From Wenyingzhuangia heitensis (lineage in GTDB: Bacteria; Bacteroidota; Bacteroidia; Flavobacteriales; Flavobacteriaceae), in assembly GCF_011762155.1 (NCBI RefSeq), contig NZ_JAASQL010000001.1, positions 1,240,001 to 1,304,000 of the forward strand: a DNA stretch of 64,000 nucleotides, in the 5' to 3' direction. The notes under the pieces are model-generated. The model saw only the letters and a program-made list of their open reading frames with translations, had not been told where the DNA came from and made no database searches. The translations under genes and the position numbers were made by a program. Shown here piece by piece: positions 44,237 to 53,586 of this stretch. The stretch's first letter is position 1. Each line of letters starts with the position of its first letter.

Positions 44237-45403
44237 TTATTTTAACTTTAATACTTTTTTGGTAATTACAATCCAAAACGGACTCATTAATAGGGTTAGA
44301 GCAGTAATAATAATAGTAAGCTGATAGGTGAATTCTGTAATTATATTGGCAAAATAAGCAGTAGAAATTAAGACAAAACTTAATTCACCAATTTGTGCTA
44401 ACATAGCACCACCATAGATACTTCTTTTCCAGTTTTTTTCAAAATATTGAAGAATAAAGGCATTGATAAACGTATTGGAAATATATACGGTAAGTAGTAA
44501 AATACTAATGATAATCCAATGAGTCAAAATAAATTTAGCATCTATTAACATTCCAATAGAAACAAAAAATAATGCCACAAAAATAATTCTAAAAGAGTTT
44601 AAACTATCGTGAAACCATTGGGTAGATTTGGCTGAATTTACCACCATACCTGCTACAAAAGCACCTAAAGCCGCAGATAGACCAAAAAGAGAGGTAAGTA
44701 ATGCAAAACCAAAACAAATACTAAAGGCAAAAAAGACTTGTAGTTCGTGATCGCTTTCAAAAGATTTGCTAAAAGGAATGGTGATTTCTTGTTTTTTTAA
44801 AATCCAAACAATTCCTACAATTAATAAAATCCCACCTACTGCTTGTAAAATAATTTCTGAAGTTTCTGGTTTTGTTCCTCCTAAATAATTTGCTGCTATT
44901 AACATGGGTACAATTAAAATATCTTGCATTAACAAAATACTAATAATATTTTCTCCTAAGTTAGAGTTACTCTCATTATTGTCTTGGAGTAATTTTATAA
45001 TTACGGCAGAACTGCTTAAGCTAATTACAAATCCTAAAATTATAATTCGGTTTAACTGCCAATTAAAAAAATAACCAATGCTAGCTACAATAAGGATACT
45101 GGCTAATATTTGGAGCAAAGTACCAAAAACGGCTACTTTCCATTTTTTTATAAAATTGGGGAGGTTAATTTCCATTCCAATAAAAAAGAGGATTAAAATC
45201 AAACCAAACTCTCCTAAACTCTCAATCAATTCGGTGTTGGTAATAATTTTAAAACCGTGTTTTCCTAATAGAACTCCAGCTAAAATATAGGCAATTACAT
45301 AAGGTTGTTTGTAGTGTCTTAACACAGCACCCAATAATATAACCACGAAACCAATAAGTACAAAAAGTAAAATGTTAGGGTTGGAACCAGAGAGTAAAAG
45401 CAT
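44237..45403 (-). CDS. CPA2-family cation:proton antiporter (KefB-like, membrane domain only)
   Basis: This 388-residue integral membrane protein has about twelve hydrophobic segments. The family features include the ion-binding region LGAFVAGMVV and the repeated half-membrane pattern (GFVISLSSSAVIIKLLQD). Many KefB/KefC relatives have a C-terminal RCK domain; here the protein ends right after the last helix. It should exchange sodium or potassium for protons across the inner membrane. The sirtuin gene follows with eight bases between. Confidence 0.87.
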   Translation of the reverse strand: MLLLSGSNPNILLFVLIGFVVILLGAVLRHYKQPYVIAYILAGVLLGKHGFKIITNTELIESLGEFGLILILFFIGMEINLPNFIKKWKVAVFGTLLQILASILIVASIGYFFNWQLNRIIILGFVISLSSSAVIIKLLQDNNESNSNLGENIISILLMQDILIVPMLIAANYLGGTKPETSEIILQAVGGILLIVGIVWILKKQEITIPFSKSFESDHELQVFFAFSICFGFALLTSLFGLSAALGAFVAGMVVNSAKSTQWFHDSLNSFRIIFVALFFVSIGMLIDAKFILTHWIIISILLLTVYISNTFINAFILQYFEKNWKRSIYGGAMLAQIGELSFVLISTAYFANIITEFTYQLTIIITALTLLMSPFWIVITKKVLKLK

Positions 45404-45481
45404 GCTAGTTATTTTTAAACTAAGATACTAGTTGTATTTTAATTATGATTTAAAATTTAGCGTTCTGCCTGTTTATTTCTA

Positions 45482-46492
45482 TCAGTTTTTAGAACATACA
45501 ACTTTTAAACTGCTAGGTAGGTAATTGTGTTTTTTTTTAAAGGCAGCAGTAAAGTGTTGTGGATTTTTATAACCTACTTCATAAGCAGTTTCGGCAATAG
45601 TATAACCTTGATTGGTAATTAAATTTTTTGCTTTTTCCATTCTTAATTCTGTTACATATGTAAAAATTGGCTGATTAAAAACGAGCTTAAAGTTTTGTTT
45701 TAACTTACATTGGTTGATTCCTGTAAGTTTTGACAATTCTGAAATAGTAGGAGGTTTTTTTAAATTCTCTTTTAAAAGGACTTCTGCATTTAAAATTTTT
45801 GCATAATCGTCTTTGTTTAAAAAAGCTTTTTGATTGTTTTTTTTATGCTGAATTTCATCAAAAAATAAAGTTAAAATTTCTATAGTTTTGGATTCTAAAT
45901 AAGCTTTTTTTAGGCCTCCTTTGTAATTACAATTGATAATTTTATCAATTATAAGATGGAGCTGAGGAGTAATAGGTTTGCTTTGTTCCCACATTAAAAA
46001 AGGACTGTTGTTTTCTAATGCAATTCCAAATTCTGAACTAGCATCTTTAAAAGAAGCACCAAATACCTTTTTTAAATATGCTTTGGTAAAAATAATCTCT
46101 AAGGTTTTTCTATGGGTACTATCATACCTTAAGGTTCCTTTTACTTTAGGCAAATAGAAAAAATTATAATGACCGTTGGGAATTGTTACCGGAACGCTTA
46201 GTGTATTTTTAGGAGTGTATTTGCTACTGCCTTCAATTTCAAAATGCATTTTTAAAAATGGAAAACTATGTTCTACTTCTATGATAAAAGGGGGAGTAAT
46301 TTGCTCATTTCTAATGCTAATTTTAATACCGTCTAAAATAATTTCTTTGGTGTTTACATTTAATGTAGCATTACTATATTTTATGTCTTTTTCATTTAAA
46401 TCTAGAGAGCGCAACCCTAACGGATGTTTTTTGGTCAACGTTTTTTCTGTAAAAGAATCACTTTTTAAAATAGACTTCATAATACTACTCAT
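45482..46492 (-). CDS. AraC-family transcriptional regulator (PchR-like)
   Basis: This 336-residue cytosolic protein has an N-terminal ligand-binding part (about 1-225) and a C-terminal double helix-turn-helix (about 238-330): ISELSKLTGINQCKLKQNFK and IAETAYEVGYKNPQHFTAAF. The layout is that of PchR-type regulators, which bind siderophores in other bacteria. It is divergent from the TonB siderophore-type receptor and 106 bases from it, so it most likely regulates that receptor and the esterase behind it. Confidence 0.88.
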   Translation of the reverse strand: MSSIMKSILKSDSFTEKTLTKKHPLGLRSLDLNEKDIKYSNATLNVNTKEIILDGIKISIRNEQITPPFIIEVEHSFPFLKMHFEIEGSSKYTPKNTLSVPVTIPNGHYNFFYLPKVKGTLRYDSTHRKTLEIIFTKAYLKKVFGASFKDASSEFGIALENNSPFLMWEQSKPITPQLHLIIDKIINCNYKGGLKKAYLESKTIEILTLFFDEIQHKKNNQKAFLNKDDYAKILNAEVLLKENLKKPPTISELSKLTGINQCKLKQNFKLVFNQPIFTYVTELRMEKAKNLITNQGYTIAETAYEVGYKNPQHFTAAFKKKHNYLPSSLKVVCSKN

Positions 46493-46542
46493 TACGGCTT
46501 TATTAATACTCTTTACGTTGCTTACATTTTCTTTAGTTAAAA

Positions 46543-46550
46543 TATATTTG
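46543..46550 (+). promoter_or_regulatory. -7 box of the TonB receptor gene
   Basis: TATATTTG lies 48 bases before the start codon, with a TTG (46518-46520) 22 bases upstream as a possible -33 element. It lies in the divergent space shared with the AraC-type gene. Confidence 0.55.
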
Positions 46551-46598
46551 CGATCATTAATTTAAACTAAATCTAAATAACAAAATTAGAGTAATATT

Positions 46599-48965
46599 AT
46601 GAGTTTATCAAAAAAAATAGGAACAATAGTTTTCTTGTTTCTCTCGGTTGTAGTAAATGCACAACAAAAAAAAGGAAGTGTGTATGGCGAGATACAAACA
46701 TCAGACAATGAGCCAGCTGCATTTATAAATGTAATTGTAAAACCAATTAATGTTGGGACTATAACAAATGCGGATGGTAGTTATAAACTTCAAAATTTAC
46801 CGTACGGTAATTATATATTGGAGTTTTCTTTAATGGGTATGCAAAAAAAGAGTACTACTATTTTAGTAAATGCTGCTAATGTTAAGGTTGAAGATATACA
46901 GTTAAGTGAGAATCAACAAAAATTAGAAGAGGTTGTAGTTGTGGCTCAAAGATTAAATCAGTTTGCAGAAAAAGAATCTGAGTACGTGTCTAGAGTTCCG
47001 TTAAAGAATATTAACAACCCACAATCTTACTCTGTGGTAACAGGAGCTTTAATAAATGAGCAAGTAGCTACAGATTTAAAATCTACTTTTAAAAGTATTA
47101 CAGGTGGTGGTTATGTAGAGTCTAACGATGGTAATGTAAGTGTGTTCTTAAGAGGGTTTAGGTCTGATGTACATTTAAGAAATGGAGGAGTAGCTTGGGT
47201 AAAAGCACCATTAGATCCTCAGAATATAGAAAGAATAGAACTAATAAAAGGACCTGCTGGATTGTTGTATGGAGCCAATGTAAATAACATTGCAAACTAT
47301 GGAGGTGTGGTAAACAAAGTAACCAAGCAAGCCTACTACGGAAAAAAATTAGACGTAGAATATATTACAGGAAGTTGGGATTTAAACAGAGCAACTTTAG
47401 ATTATAACACAGTTGTAGACAAAGATGAAAAAGTGTTTTTTAGATTAAATGGAGCCTACCATTCAGAAAATAGTTTTCAAGATCAAGGTATTGTTAGAGA
47501 GGCTATGCTTGCTCCTGCGTTAACCGTAAATGTATCAGAAAAATTAACAGTTAAAGCTAATTTAGAGTACAATCAAAGCAAAAGAAATTTAAATTTTGCT
47601 AGAGGAGTCTCAGGAGGTTTAATTACTGATGATGTAAATAGTTGGGATGATTTAAATTGGGATTACAATACAAATTACGGAGCAAACGAAATGGCTGGAG
47701 TTTTTGAATCTACAGTGTTTCAAGTAAATTTAGATTACAAAATTTCAGACACTTGGAACTCTAAAACTACCTTTACAAATGCCAATTTGTTTACAGATGC
47801 TAATTATTTAAGATTGGTAATGGAAGATGCAACTACGGTAGGTAGATATTACTTGCAATTAGATCCTAGAGAGTCTGGAAATTCACACCTACAACAAGAT
47901 TTTGTAAATGTAATTGAAAGAGAAAATATTGCAAATAAATTGGTAACAGGAGTTAGTTACTTAAAAAATTATGACGATACTCAAAGAACGGGAGTGTGGA
48001 ATTCTGTGGGTGCTGTAGATATTAACAATCCTGCTATTCCTGGCTTAACCAATGAGCAGTTTGAAGCTTCTATTACGGATCAAACAAAAAATAAAACAGT
48101 TACAAAGTTTAAAACTCTTGGTTTTTATGCTTTTGATGCCATTACTATTAATAAAGAACTAACGGTAACAGCAGGTTTGCGTTTTGATCGTTTTATGGCA
48201 GACAACACAGTTTCTAACGGAGTTGAATTGACAAACGGATACAATCAAAATGCATTGAGTACCAAATTGGGTGTTGTTTATAATCCTTTTAATAACAAAG
48301 CTTCTTTATTTGTAAACTATATGGATGGATTGTCTAACAATGCACCATCAGACAACGGAGCAGGAGAAATTAAAAATTGGGATGCAGAGCGTGCAAGTCA
48401 ATGGGAAGTGGGAACTAAGTTGAACTTTTTTGATGGGAAATTAAAGAGTACCATTAGTTACTACAACATTAATATAGACAACGATATTATTGTTGATGCA
48501 AATGGAATAAGTAGTCAAGAGGGGAAAACATTAAGTAAAGGTTTTGAAATAGATGTTATTGCTAATCCTTTTCCAGGATTTAACATCGTGGCGGGGTATA
48601 CTAAAAACAATGCAACTTTAGAAAAAGTTAATGCAGGTAGCGAAAGCCAATTAGGAAATAGCCTAAGTTATACTCCAGAAACTGTTTGGAACTTTTGGTT
48701 AAGTCACCAAATATTAAAAGGAACTGCAAGAGGGTTAGGTTTTGGAGTAGGAGCTAATCACATGAGCGAAATTTACAACAGTACTGCTAATAACTTTGCT
48801 TCTGATGCTTTTACAACTGTAGATGCTACCATTTTTTACAAAAAAGAAAAGTATAAAATTAGTGTAAAAGCAGACAATATTTTTGATAAAGAATATTACA
48901 ATGGTTACGGAATTCCACAAAAACCATTCAACTTTAGAGTAGGATTAGCATATAGCATTTTTTAA
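46599..48965 (+). CDS. TonB-dependent siderophore receptor
   Basis: This 788-residue outer-membrane protein has a signal peptide (about 1-21, ending VVNAQ), a carboxypeptidase-D-regulatory-like domain (about 25-105) and a plug (about 130-235; VFLRGFRSDVHLRNGG, IELIKGPAGLLYG). The barrel ends in a terminal Phe (GLAYSIF). Unlike the SusC at 20295 it has no SusD partner and resembles ferric-siderophore receptors. Neighbours fit: a divergent AraC/PchR-type regulator and a downstream esterase. Confidence 0.92.
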   Translation: MSLSKKIGTIVFLFLSVVVNAQQKKGSVYGEIQTSDNEPAAFINVIVKPINVGTITNADGSYKLQNLPYGNYILEFSLMGMQKKSTTILVNAANVKVEDIQLSENQQKLEEVVVVAQRLNQFAEKESEYVSRVPLKNINNPQSYSVVTGALINEQVATDLKSTFKSITGGGYVESNDGNVSVFLRGFRSDVHLRNGGVAWVKAPLDPQNIERIELIKGPAGLLYGANVNNIANYGGVVNKVTKQAYYGKKLDVEYITGSWDLNRATLDYNTVVDKDEKVFFRLNGAYHSENSFQDQGIVREAMLAPALTVNVSEKLTVKANLEYNQSKRNLNFARGVSGGLITDDVNSWDDLNWDYNTNYGANEMAGVFESTVFQVNLDYKISDTWNSKTTFTNANLFTDANYLRLVMEDATTVGRYYLQLDPRESGNSHLQQDFVNVIERENIANKLVTGVSYLKNYDDTQRTGVWNSVGAVDINNPAIPGLTNEQFEASITDQTKNKTVTKFKTLGFYAFDAITINKELTVTAGLRFDRFMADNTVSNGVELTNGYNQNALSTKLGVVYNPFNNKASLFVNYMDGLSNNAPSDNGAGEIKNWDAERASQWEVGTKLNFFDGKLKSTISYYNINIDNDIIVDANGISSQEGKTLSKGFEIDVIANPFPGFNIVAGYTKNNATLEKVNAGSESQLGNSLSYTPETVWNFWLSHQILKGTARGLGFGVGANHMSEIYNSTANNFASDAFTTVDATIFYKKEKYKISVKADNIFDKEYYNGYGIPQKPFNFRVGLAYSIF

Positions 48966-48978
48966 ATTTTACTAAACT

Positions 48979-49022
48979 AACCAAAAAGAAAATGTATGTA
49001 AATACGTTTTCTTTTTGGTTTT
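48979..49022 (+). terminator. Terminator or attenuator after the receptor gene
   Basis: The stem AACCAAAAAGAAAA / TTTTCTTTTTGGTT (48979-48992 and 49007-49020) lies 14 bases after the receptor stop and just before the esterase start. Confidence 0.75.
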
Positions 49023-49038
49023 AAACTTTGATGAACAC

Positions 49039-50094
49039 ATGAAACACAAGATTTTTTATTTATTAGTAGGTTTTTTTTCGGTTGTTTCTTACGCACAAGA
49101 AATTAATATAGGAAAAGTTAAAAAGATACAATCTAAAGCTCTTGGTCAAGAAAGAGAATACTGGGTTTCTATACCAGAACATTATAATGATGAAAAATAC
49201 AAAGACCAACATTACCCGGTAATTTATTTGTTAGACGGAGAAAAATACTTTCACGTCGTATCGGGTATCGTAAAAAACATGTCCAGTGGATATTATCCAT
49301 TAATGCCAGAAAGTATTGTAGTTGCTATTAAAAATATTGATAGATCTAGGGATCTAACTCCAACAGAGGTGTCTAGTTTGTCTTATAAATCTGGAGGAGC
49401 TTCTAAATTTCAGGCTTTTATAGAGCAGGAACTAATTCCAGAAATTGAGAAACAGTACAAAACTTTAGATTATAAAATACTTGTAGGACATTCTTTTGGA
49501 GGCTTGTACACCTTAAATACCTTGTTTAAAAATCCAAAAGCTTTCAATGCTTATTTGGCTATAGATCCAAGTCTTTGGTGGGATAATAATGTGCTTGTTA
49601 ACAAACTAGATGCTGTGTTAAAAACAACCAATTTTAAAGGGAATACCTTGTTTGTAGCAGATGCAAATTCTATAGGAAGTCAAAAAAAACCTAGCCAACA
49701 ACATTATGCACATGCTAAGGCAAAAAAAGAGGCTATCAAATTGATAGATACAACAGTACCTAAAAACCTAAATTATCAAATAAAACATTATAAAGAAGAA
49801 GATCATGGTTCGGTAGTGTTGCCTGCTTTTATAGATGGATTTCGTTCTGTTTTTAAAGGATTTAGGGTTGATGTAAAAGCATTAATGAAAGATCCACCTC
49901 TACTAAAAACACAATATGATGTATTATCTAGTAGATTAGGAGTTGAATTTAAACCACAAAGTGTTTATATAGACAAAGTGGTAGATTTGTGTATAAAAAG
50001 AGGGGGAGAAGAAAATGCCAAAATCTTACATCAAATAAATATGGATTTGTATCCAGAAAATAGTTTTCTGAAAAATAAACTCAAAAAAGAGTAA
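49039..50094 (+). CDS. Exported alpha/beta hydrolase, siderophore esterase-like (IroE/Fes type)
   Basis: I place the start at the ATG at 49039, which gives a clean signal peptide (MKHKIFYLLVGFFSVVSYAQ) and 351 residues; an upstream in-frame TTG lies within the terminator hairpin and is unlikely. The catalytic Ser is in GHSFGGLYTL, with an Asp in AIDPSLWWD and the His in EEDHGSVVLP. Relatives hydrolyse ferric-siderophore esters in the periplasm (IroE) or serve as general esterases. Placed behind a TonB siderophore receptor, siderophore hydrolysis to release iron is inferred. Confidence 0.82.
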   Translation: MKHKIFYLLVGFFSVVSYAQEINIGKVKKIQSKALGQEREYWVSIPEHYNDEKYKDQHYPVIYLLDGEKYFHVVSGIVKNMSSGYYPLMPESIVVAIKNIDRSRDLTPTEVSSLSYKSGGASKFQAFIEQELIPEIEKQYKTLDYKILVGHSFGGLYTLNTLFKNPKAFNAYLAIDPSLWWDNNVLVNKLDAVLKTTNFKGNTLFVADANSIGSQKKPSQQHYAHAKAKKEAIKLIDTTVPKNLNYQIKHYKEEDHGSVVLPAFIDGFRSVFKGFRVDVKALMKDPPLLKTQYDVLSSRLGVEFKPQSVYIDKVVDLCIKRGGEENAKILHQINMDLYPENSFLKNKLKKE

Positions 50095-50096
50095 AA

Positions 50097-50137
50097 GAAA
50101 ACAGAAAGGATTCTTAAAATCCTTTCTGTTTTTTTAA
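50097..50137. terminator. Bidirectional terminator between the esterase and tex
   Basis: The stem ACAGAAAGGAT / ATCCTTTCTGT is flanked by A-run and T-run between convergent genes. Confidence 0.9.
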
Positions 50138-52248
50138 AACTTCATAGTCAAACCAATTCTTTTCTGATCTAAATCTAGTTGTATCACTTTTATGTTTACT
50201 ACTTGGTTCAATTGTAAAACATCATTAGGTGATGAGATAAATTTATCGGTGATTTGAGAAATATGAACCAAGCCATTTTCTTTAATCCCTAAATCTATAA
50301 AAGCACCAAAATTGGTAATATTACTAACTTGGCCTTGTAAAATCATTCCCTCGTGTAAATGATTGATATTGGTAATGTTTTCATCAAAGGTTAATTGATC
50401 TTCTTGATTTCTTGGATCTTGATTTGGTTTTGCCAATTCGTTTAACAAATCGGTTAAGGCTAAAACTCCAATTTTATTTTGTAACTGCTCATCATCAACT
50501 AAAGTTAAAACTTCTTTGTTTCCAATTAAATCATTACTATTTACTTTTAGCTGTTTTGCTATTTGACTAACCTCTTTATAAAGCTCTGGATGAATTCCTG
50601 TATTGTCTAAAGGTTGATCGCCTTGCAAACGTAAAAAACCAGCACATTGCTCAAAAGCTTTGTTTCCTAATCTAGGAATTTTTTTTAGCTGATTGATATT
50701 GGTAAACTTTCCGTTTTCGGTTCTGTAATCCACAATGTTTTGAGCCAAAGCAGGACCAATTCCCGAGATGTATTGTAGCAAATATTTACTAGCGGTGTTT
50801 AGCTGAACTCCAATTTTATTCACACATCTTTCTACAATATGATCTAATTCGGATTTTAACAAACTTTGATCTACATCGTGTTGGTATTGACCTACACCAA
50901 TAGATTTAGGATCAATTTTAACCAGCTCTGCCAAAGGATCCATCAATCGTCTACCAATACTTACAGAACCACGAACCGTAATATCATGATTTGGAAATTC
51001 CTCTCTTCCAATTTCAGAAGCAGAGTAAACTGAAGCTCCATTCTCGTTCACTAAATAAATAGCAACATCTGCAGTAAAAGAAATAGATTTTACCAATGTT
51101 TCTGTTTCTCTACCTGCCGTACCGTTTCCTATAGCAATGGCTTCTATACGGTGTTTTTTTACCAAAGAACTAAGAGTATCTTTGCTTTTAATTTCTTGTT
51201 TTTGTGGAGGATGAGGATAGATAATAGTATCTGCTAACAAATCTCCTTGTTCATTTAAACAAACTACTTTACAGCCTGTTTTAAAACCAGGATCTATGGC
51301 CAATACTCTTTTTTTTCCAACAGGACTAGCCAATAACAATTGTTCTAAGTTTTTAGAAAACACGTTTACAGCATCTATGTCTGCTTTTTGTTTTATTTCT
51401 TTAAGAAGTTCTTTTTCTAAAGCAGGTTTTAAATTTTTGGTATAAGTGGTTGCAATTGCTTGTTGTAACAATTTACTCGCTTTATTGTTTCCTTTTATAA
51501 AGTTTTTTTCTAGCTGAGTAATTGCAGTGGTTTTATCTACAGATATTCCAGAACTTAACAAACCTTCATCGGTAGCTCTTAAAATAGCCAATATTCTATG
51601 CGATGGTACTCTTGTTGCTTTTTGTTCAAACTCAAAATAGGTTTTATACGTTTGTGCTTCTTGTTCTTTTCCTTTTTTTAGCTTACTAAACAACATTCCT
51701 TCTCTGGTAAATAATCTTCTTAGCTGATTTCTACTATAACTGTGTTCTGTAATCCATTCGCTAACAATATCCAAAGCACCAGAAATAGCTTCTTCTTCGT
51801 TTTTAATTGCTCCTTTTACAAAACGGATTGCATTTACATCGCTTCCACTCTGAGACATAATAATTTTAGCCAAACCTTCTAATCCGTTTTCTTTAGCAAC
51901 ACTTGCTTTTGTTTTTCTTTTGGTTTTATAAGGCAAAAACAAATCTTCCAACTCTTTTTTATCCCAAGAGTTTTCAATTCTATTTAATAACGTTGTGTCG
52001 TTTATTTGTTGATTGTTAAGCGTATCTAATATGTGTGCTTTTCTTTTGATGATTTCATCTACTAATACCGATTGTTTTTGGATGTTAAAAATTTCAAAAT
52101 CCTCTAAACCACCCGTTTGGTCTTTTCTATAGCGAGCTATAAACGGAATGGTAGCTCCCTCATTTAAAAAATTTAAAATGGTGTTTACCTTTCCTTCAGA
52201 TATATTTGTAAGCTTTGCAACTTGTAAAGCATTATCAATATTTGTCAT
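50134..52248 (-). CDS. tex: Transcription accessory protein Tex
   Basis: This 704-residue cytosolic RNA-binding protein has the full Tex order: an N-terminal helical domain with FIARYRKDQTGGLEDFEI, a YqgF/RuvC-like domain (VLAIDPGFKTGCKVV, EAIAIGNGTAGRETE), helix-hairpin-helix segments (ISGIGPALAQNIVDYR, FTNINQLKKIPRLG) and a C-terminal S1 domain (LQGQVSNITNFGAFIDLG). Tex affects transcription and RNA handling. The gene is monocistronic. Confidence 0.96.
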   Translation of the reverse strand: MTNIDNALQVAKLTNISEGKVNTILNFLNEGATIPFIARYRKDQTGGLEDFEIFNIQKQSVLVDEIIKRKAHILDTLNNQQINDTTLLNRIENSWDKKELEDLFLPYKTKRKTKASVAKENGLEGLAKIIMSQSGSDVNAIRFVKGAIKNEEEAISGALDIVSEWITEHSYSRNQLRRLFTREGMLFSKLKKGKEQEAQTYKTYFEFEQKATRVPSHRILAILRATDEGLLSSGISVDKTTAITQLEKNFIKGNNKASKLLQQAIATTYTKNLKPALEKELLKEIKQKADIDAVNVFSKNLEQLLLASPVGKKRVLAIDPGFKTGCKVVCLNEQGDLLADTIIYPHPPQKQEIKSKDTLSSLVKKHRIEAIAIGNGTAGRETETLVKSISFTADVAIYLVNENGASVYSASEIGREEFPNHDITVRGSVSIGRRLMDPLAELVKIDPKSIGVGQYQHDVDQSLLKSELDHIVERCVNKIGVQLNTASKYLLQYISGIGPALAQNIVDYRTENGKFTNINQLKKIPRLGNKAFEQCAGFLRLQGDQPLDNTGIHPELYKEVSQIAKQLKVNSNDLIGNKEVLTLVDDEQLQNKIGVLALTDLLNELAKPNQDPRNQEDQLTFDENITNINHLHEGMILQGQVSNITNFGAFIDLGIKENGLVHISQITDKFISSPNDVLQLNQVVNIKVIQLDLDQKRIGLTMKF

Positions 52249-52359
52249 CTTTTTGCTATTTATTGGAGGGTAAATATAGTTTTTATCCTTTATAATCTAG
52301 AAACTTAATTGTTATAAGTAGAGGCATTTTATTAACTTGCAGCATATTGATTTTTTAGG

Positions 52360-52587
52360 ATGAATTTAATTAATAAAATCCGCTATTTTTTTGAAAGACA
52401 TGGTTTTGATGTTTCTTCAAGATTGGCAGACAGATTAGGAATGAGAACCGCCAATGTGCGGTTGTTCTTTGTGTATATATCATTTGTTACTTTAGGAGTA
52501 TCTTTTGGTATTTATTTAACGCTGGCTTTTTTATTAAAACTAAAAGATATGATAAGGACAAAAAGGACCTCTGTGTTTGATTTATAG
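52360..52587 (+). CDS. PspC-domain small membrane protein
   Basis: This 75-residue protein has a PspC domain (about 12-62): SSRLADRLGMRTANVRLFFV followed by one hydrophobic helix. The domain is found in stress-response membrane proteins of the phage-shock type. No other psp genes are nearby. It precedes the potassium channel gene by six bases, so the two are likely co-transcribed. Confidence 0.85.
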   Translation: MNLINKIRYFFERHGFDVSSRLADRLGMRTANVRLFFVYISFVTLGVSFGIYLTLAFLLKLKDMIRTKRTSVFDL

Positions 52588-52593
52588 AACTGT

Positions 52594-53586
52594 ATGCTAA
52601 ACAAAATATATAAAGGTTTATTTTTATTTGCTATTGTTCTTGCTATAGGGACAGTAGTTTTCTTTTGGGCATTTAACTATTCTTTGTTAGATGCTTTTTT
52701 TATGACCATTATTACCATTACAACCGTTGGATTTGGAGAGGTACAGCCTTTAGACAGTGGAGGTAAACTTTTTACTATTTTATTGCTGTTAATGAGTATT
52801 GGAGTGTATGGTTATTTGGTAACGGTTATTTCAGATTTTTTTTCAAACAATGTACTTATGGAAGCTTTTCGAATTAAAAAAGAGTTAAAAGAAATTGCCA
52901 AATTAGAAGGGCATACAATTATTTGTGGTTTTGGTAGAAACGGAAGACAATCTTACGAAAAACTAAAAAAATTTAACAAAACATGTGTGGTTATAGAGCA
53001 AAAGGAAGAGTTTATCGAAAATCCAATCTATCATGATGTTCAATTTGTAAAAGGAGATGCTACTAGTGATGACGTATTAAGAAATGCAGGAATAGAAAAA
53101 GCTTCCCATTTAATAGCTGCATTACCATCAGATGCTAATAATGTGTATATTGTGCTGTCATCAAGACAGTTAAATGCTACCTTAGATATTGTAAGTAGAG
53201 CAAATGATGAAAACGCTACTGAGAAATTAAAAATAGCAGGAGCAAATCATGTGATTATGCCCGATAAATTAGGGGGAGATCATATGGCTTCTCTATTGGT
53301 AACTCCAGATTTGGTAGAGTTTGTAAATAGAATAAATATGGAGGGAGATTCTAATGCCAATCTAGAAGAAATTGGAGTAGATGAATTGCCTCCAGAATAT
53401 ATGATGAAATCTATTCAAGATTTAGACGTTCGCAGAAATTCTGGTTGCAACGTTATTGGTTTTATTACAGAAGATGATGAGTATATTGTAAATCCATCTT
53501 CTAAAATGATTTTAAAGCCACACTGTAAACTAATTGTTTTAGGTAGACCTGAGCAAATTAAAAAATTTAAAGAAATTTATGAGTAA
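52594..53586 (+). CDS. Two-helix potassium channel with TrkA-N/RCK domain
   Basis: This 330-residue protein has two transmembrane helices (about 8-28 and 62-88) around a pore helix with the selectivity filter TTVGFGE (Phe and Glu replace the canonical Tyr and Asp). A TrkA-N Rossmann domain follows (about 108-225, IICGFGRNGRQSYEKL) and a TrkA-C-like end. This is the layout of MthK/Kch-type ligand-gated K+ channels of the inner membrane. Its last 8 bases overlap the start of the symporter gene if that gene uses the ATG at 53579. Confidence 0.9.
   Translation: MLNKIYKGLFLFAIVLAIGTVVFFWAFNYSLLDAFFMTIITITTVGFGEVQPLDSGGKLFTILLLLMSIGVYGYLVTVISDFFSNNVLMEAFRIKKELKEIAKLEGHTIICGFGRNGRQSYEKLKKFNKTCVVIEQKEEFIENPIYHDVQFVKGDATSDDVLRNAGIEKASHLIAALPSDANNVYIVLSSRQLNATLDIVSRANDENATEKLKIAGANHVIMPDKLGGDHMASLLVTPDLVEFVNRINMEGDSNANLEEIGVDELPPEYMMKSIQDLDVRRNSGCNVIGFITEDDEYIVNPSSKMILKPHCKLIVLGRPEQIKKFKEIYE

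Noticed and set aside
49015-49038. Upstream extension of the siderophore esterase from a TTG
   Set aside because: The codons lie in and just after the arm of a terminator hairpin, and the signal peptide starts at the ATG at 49039.
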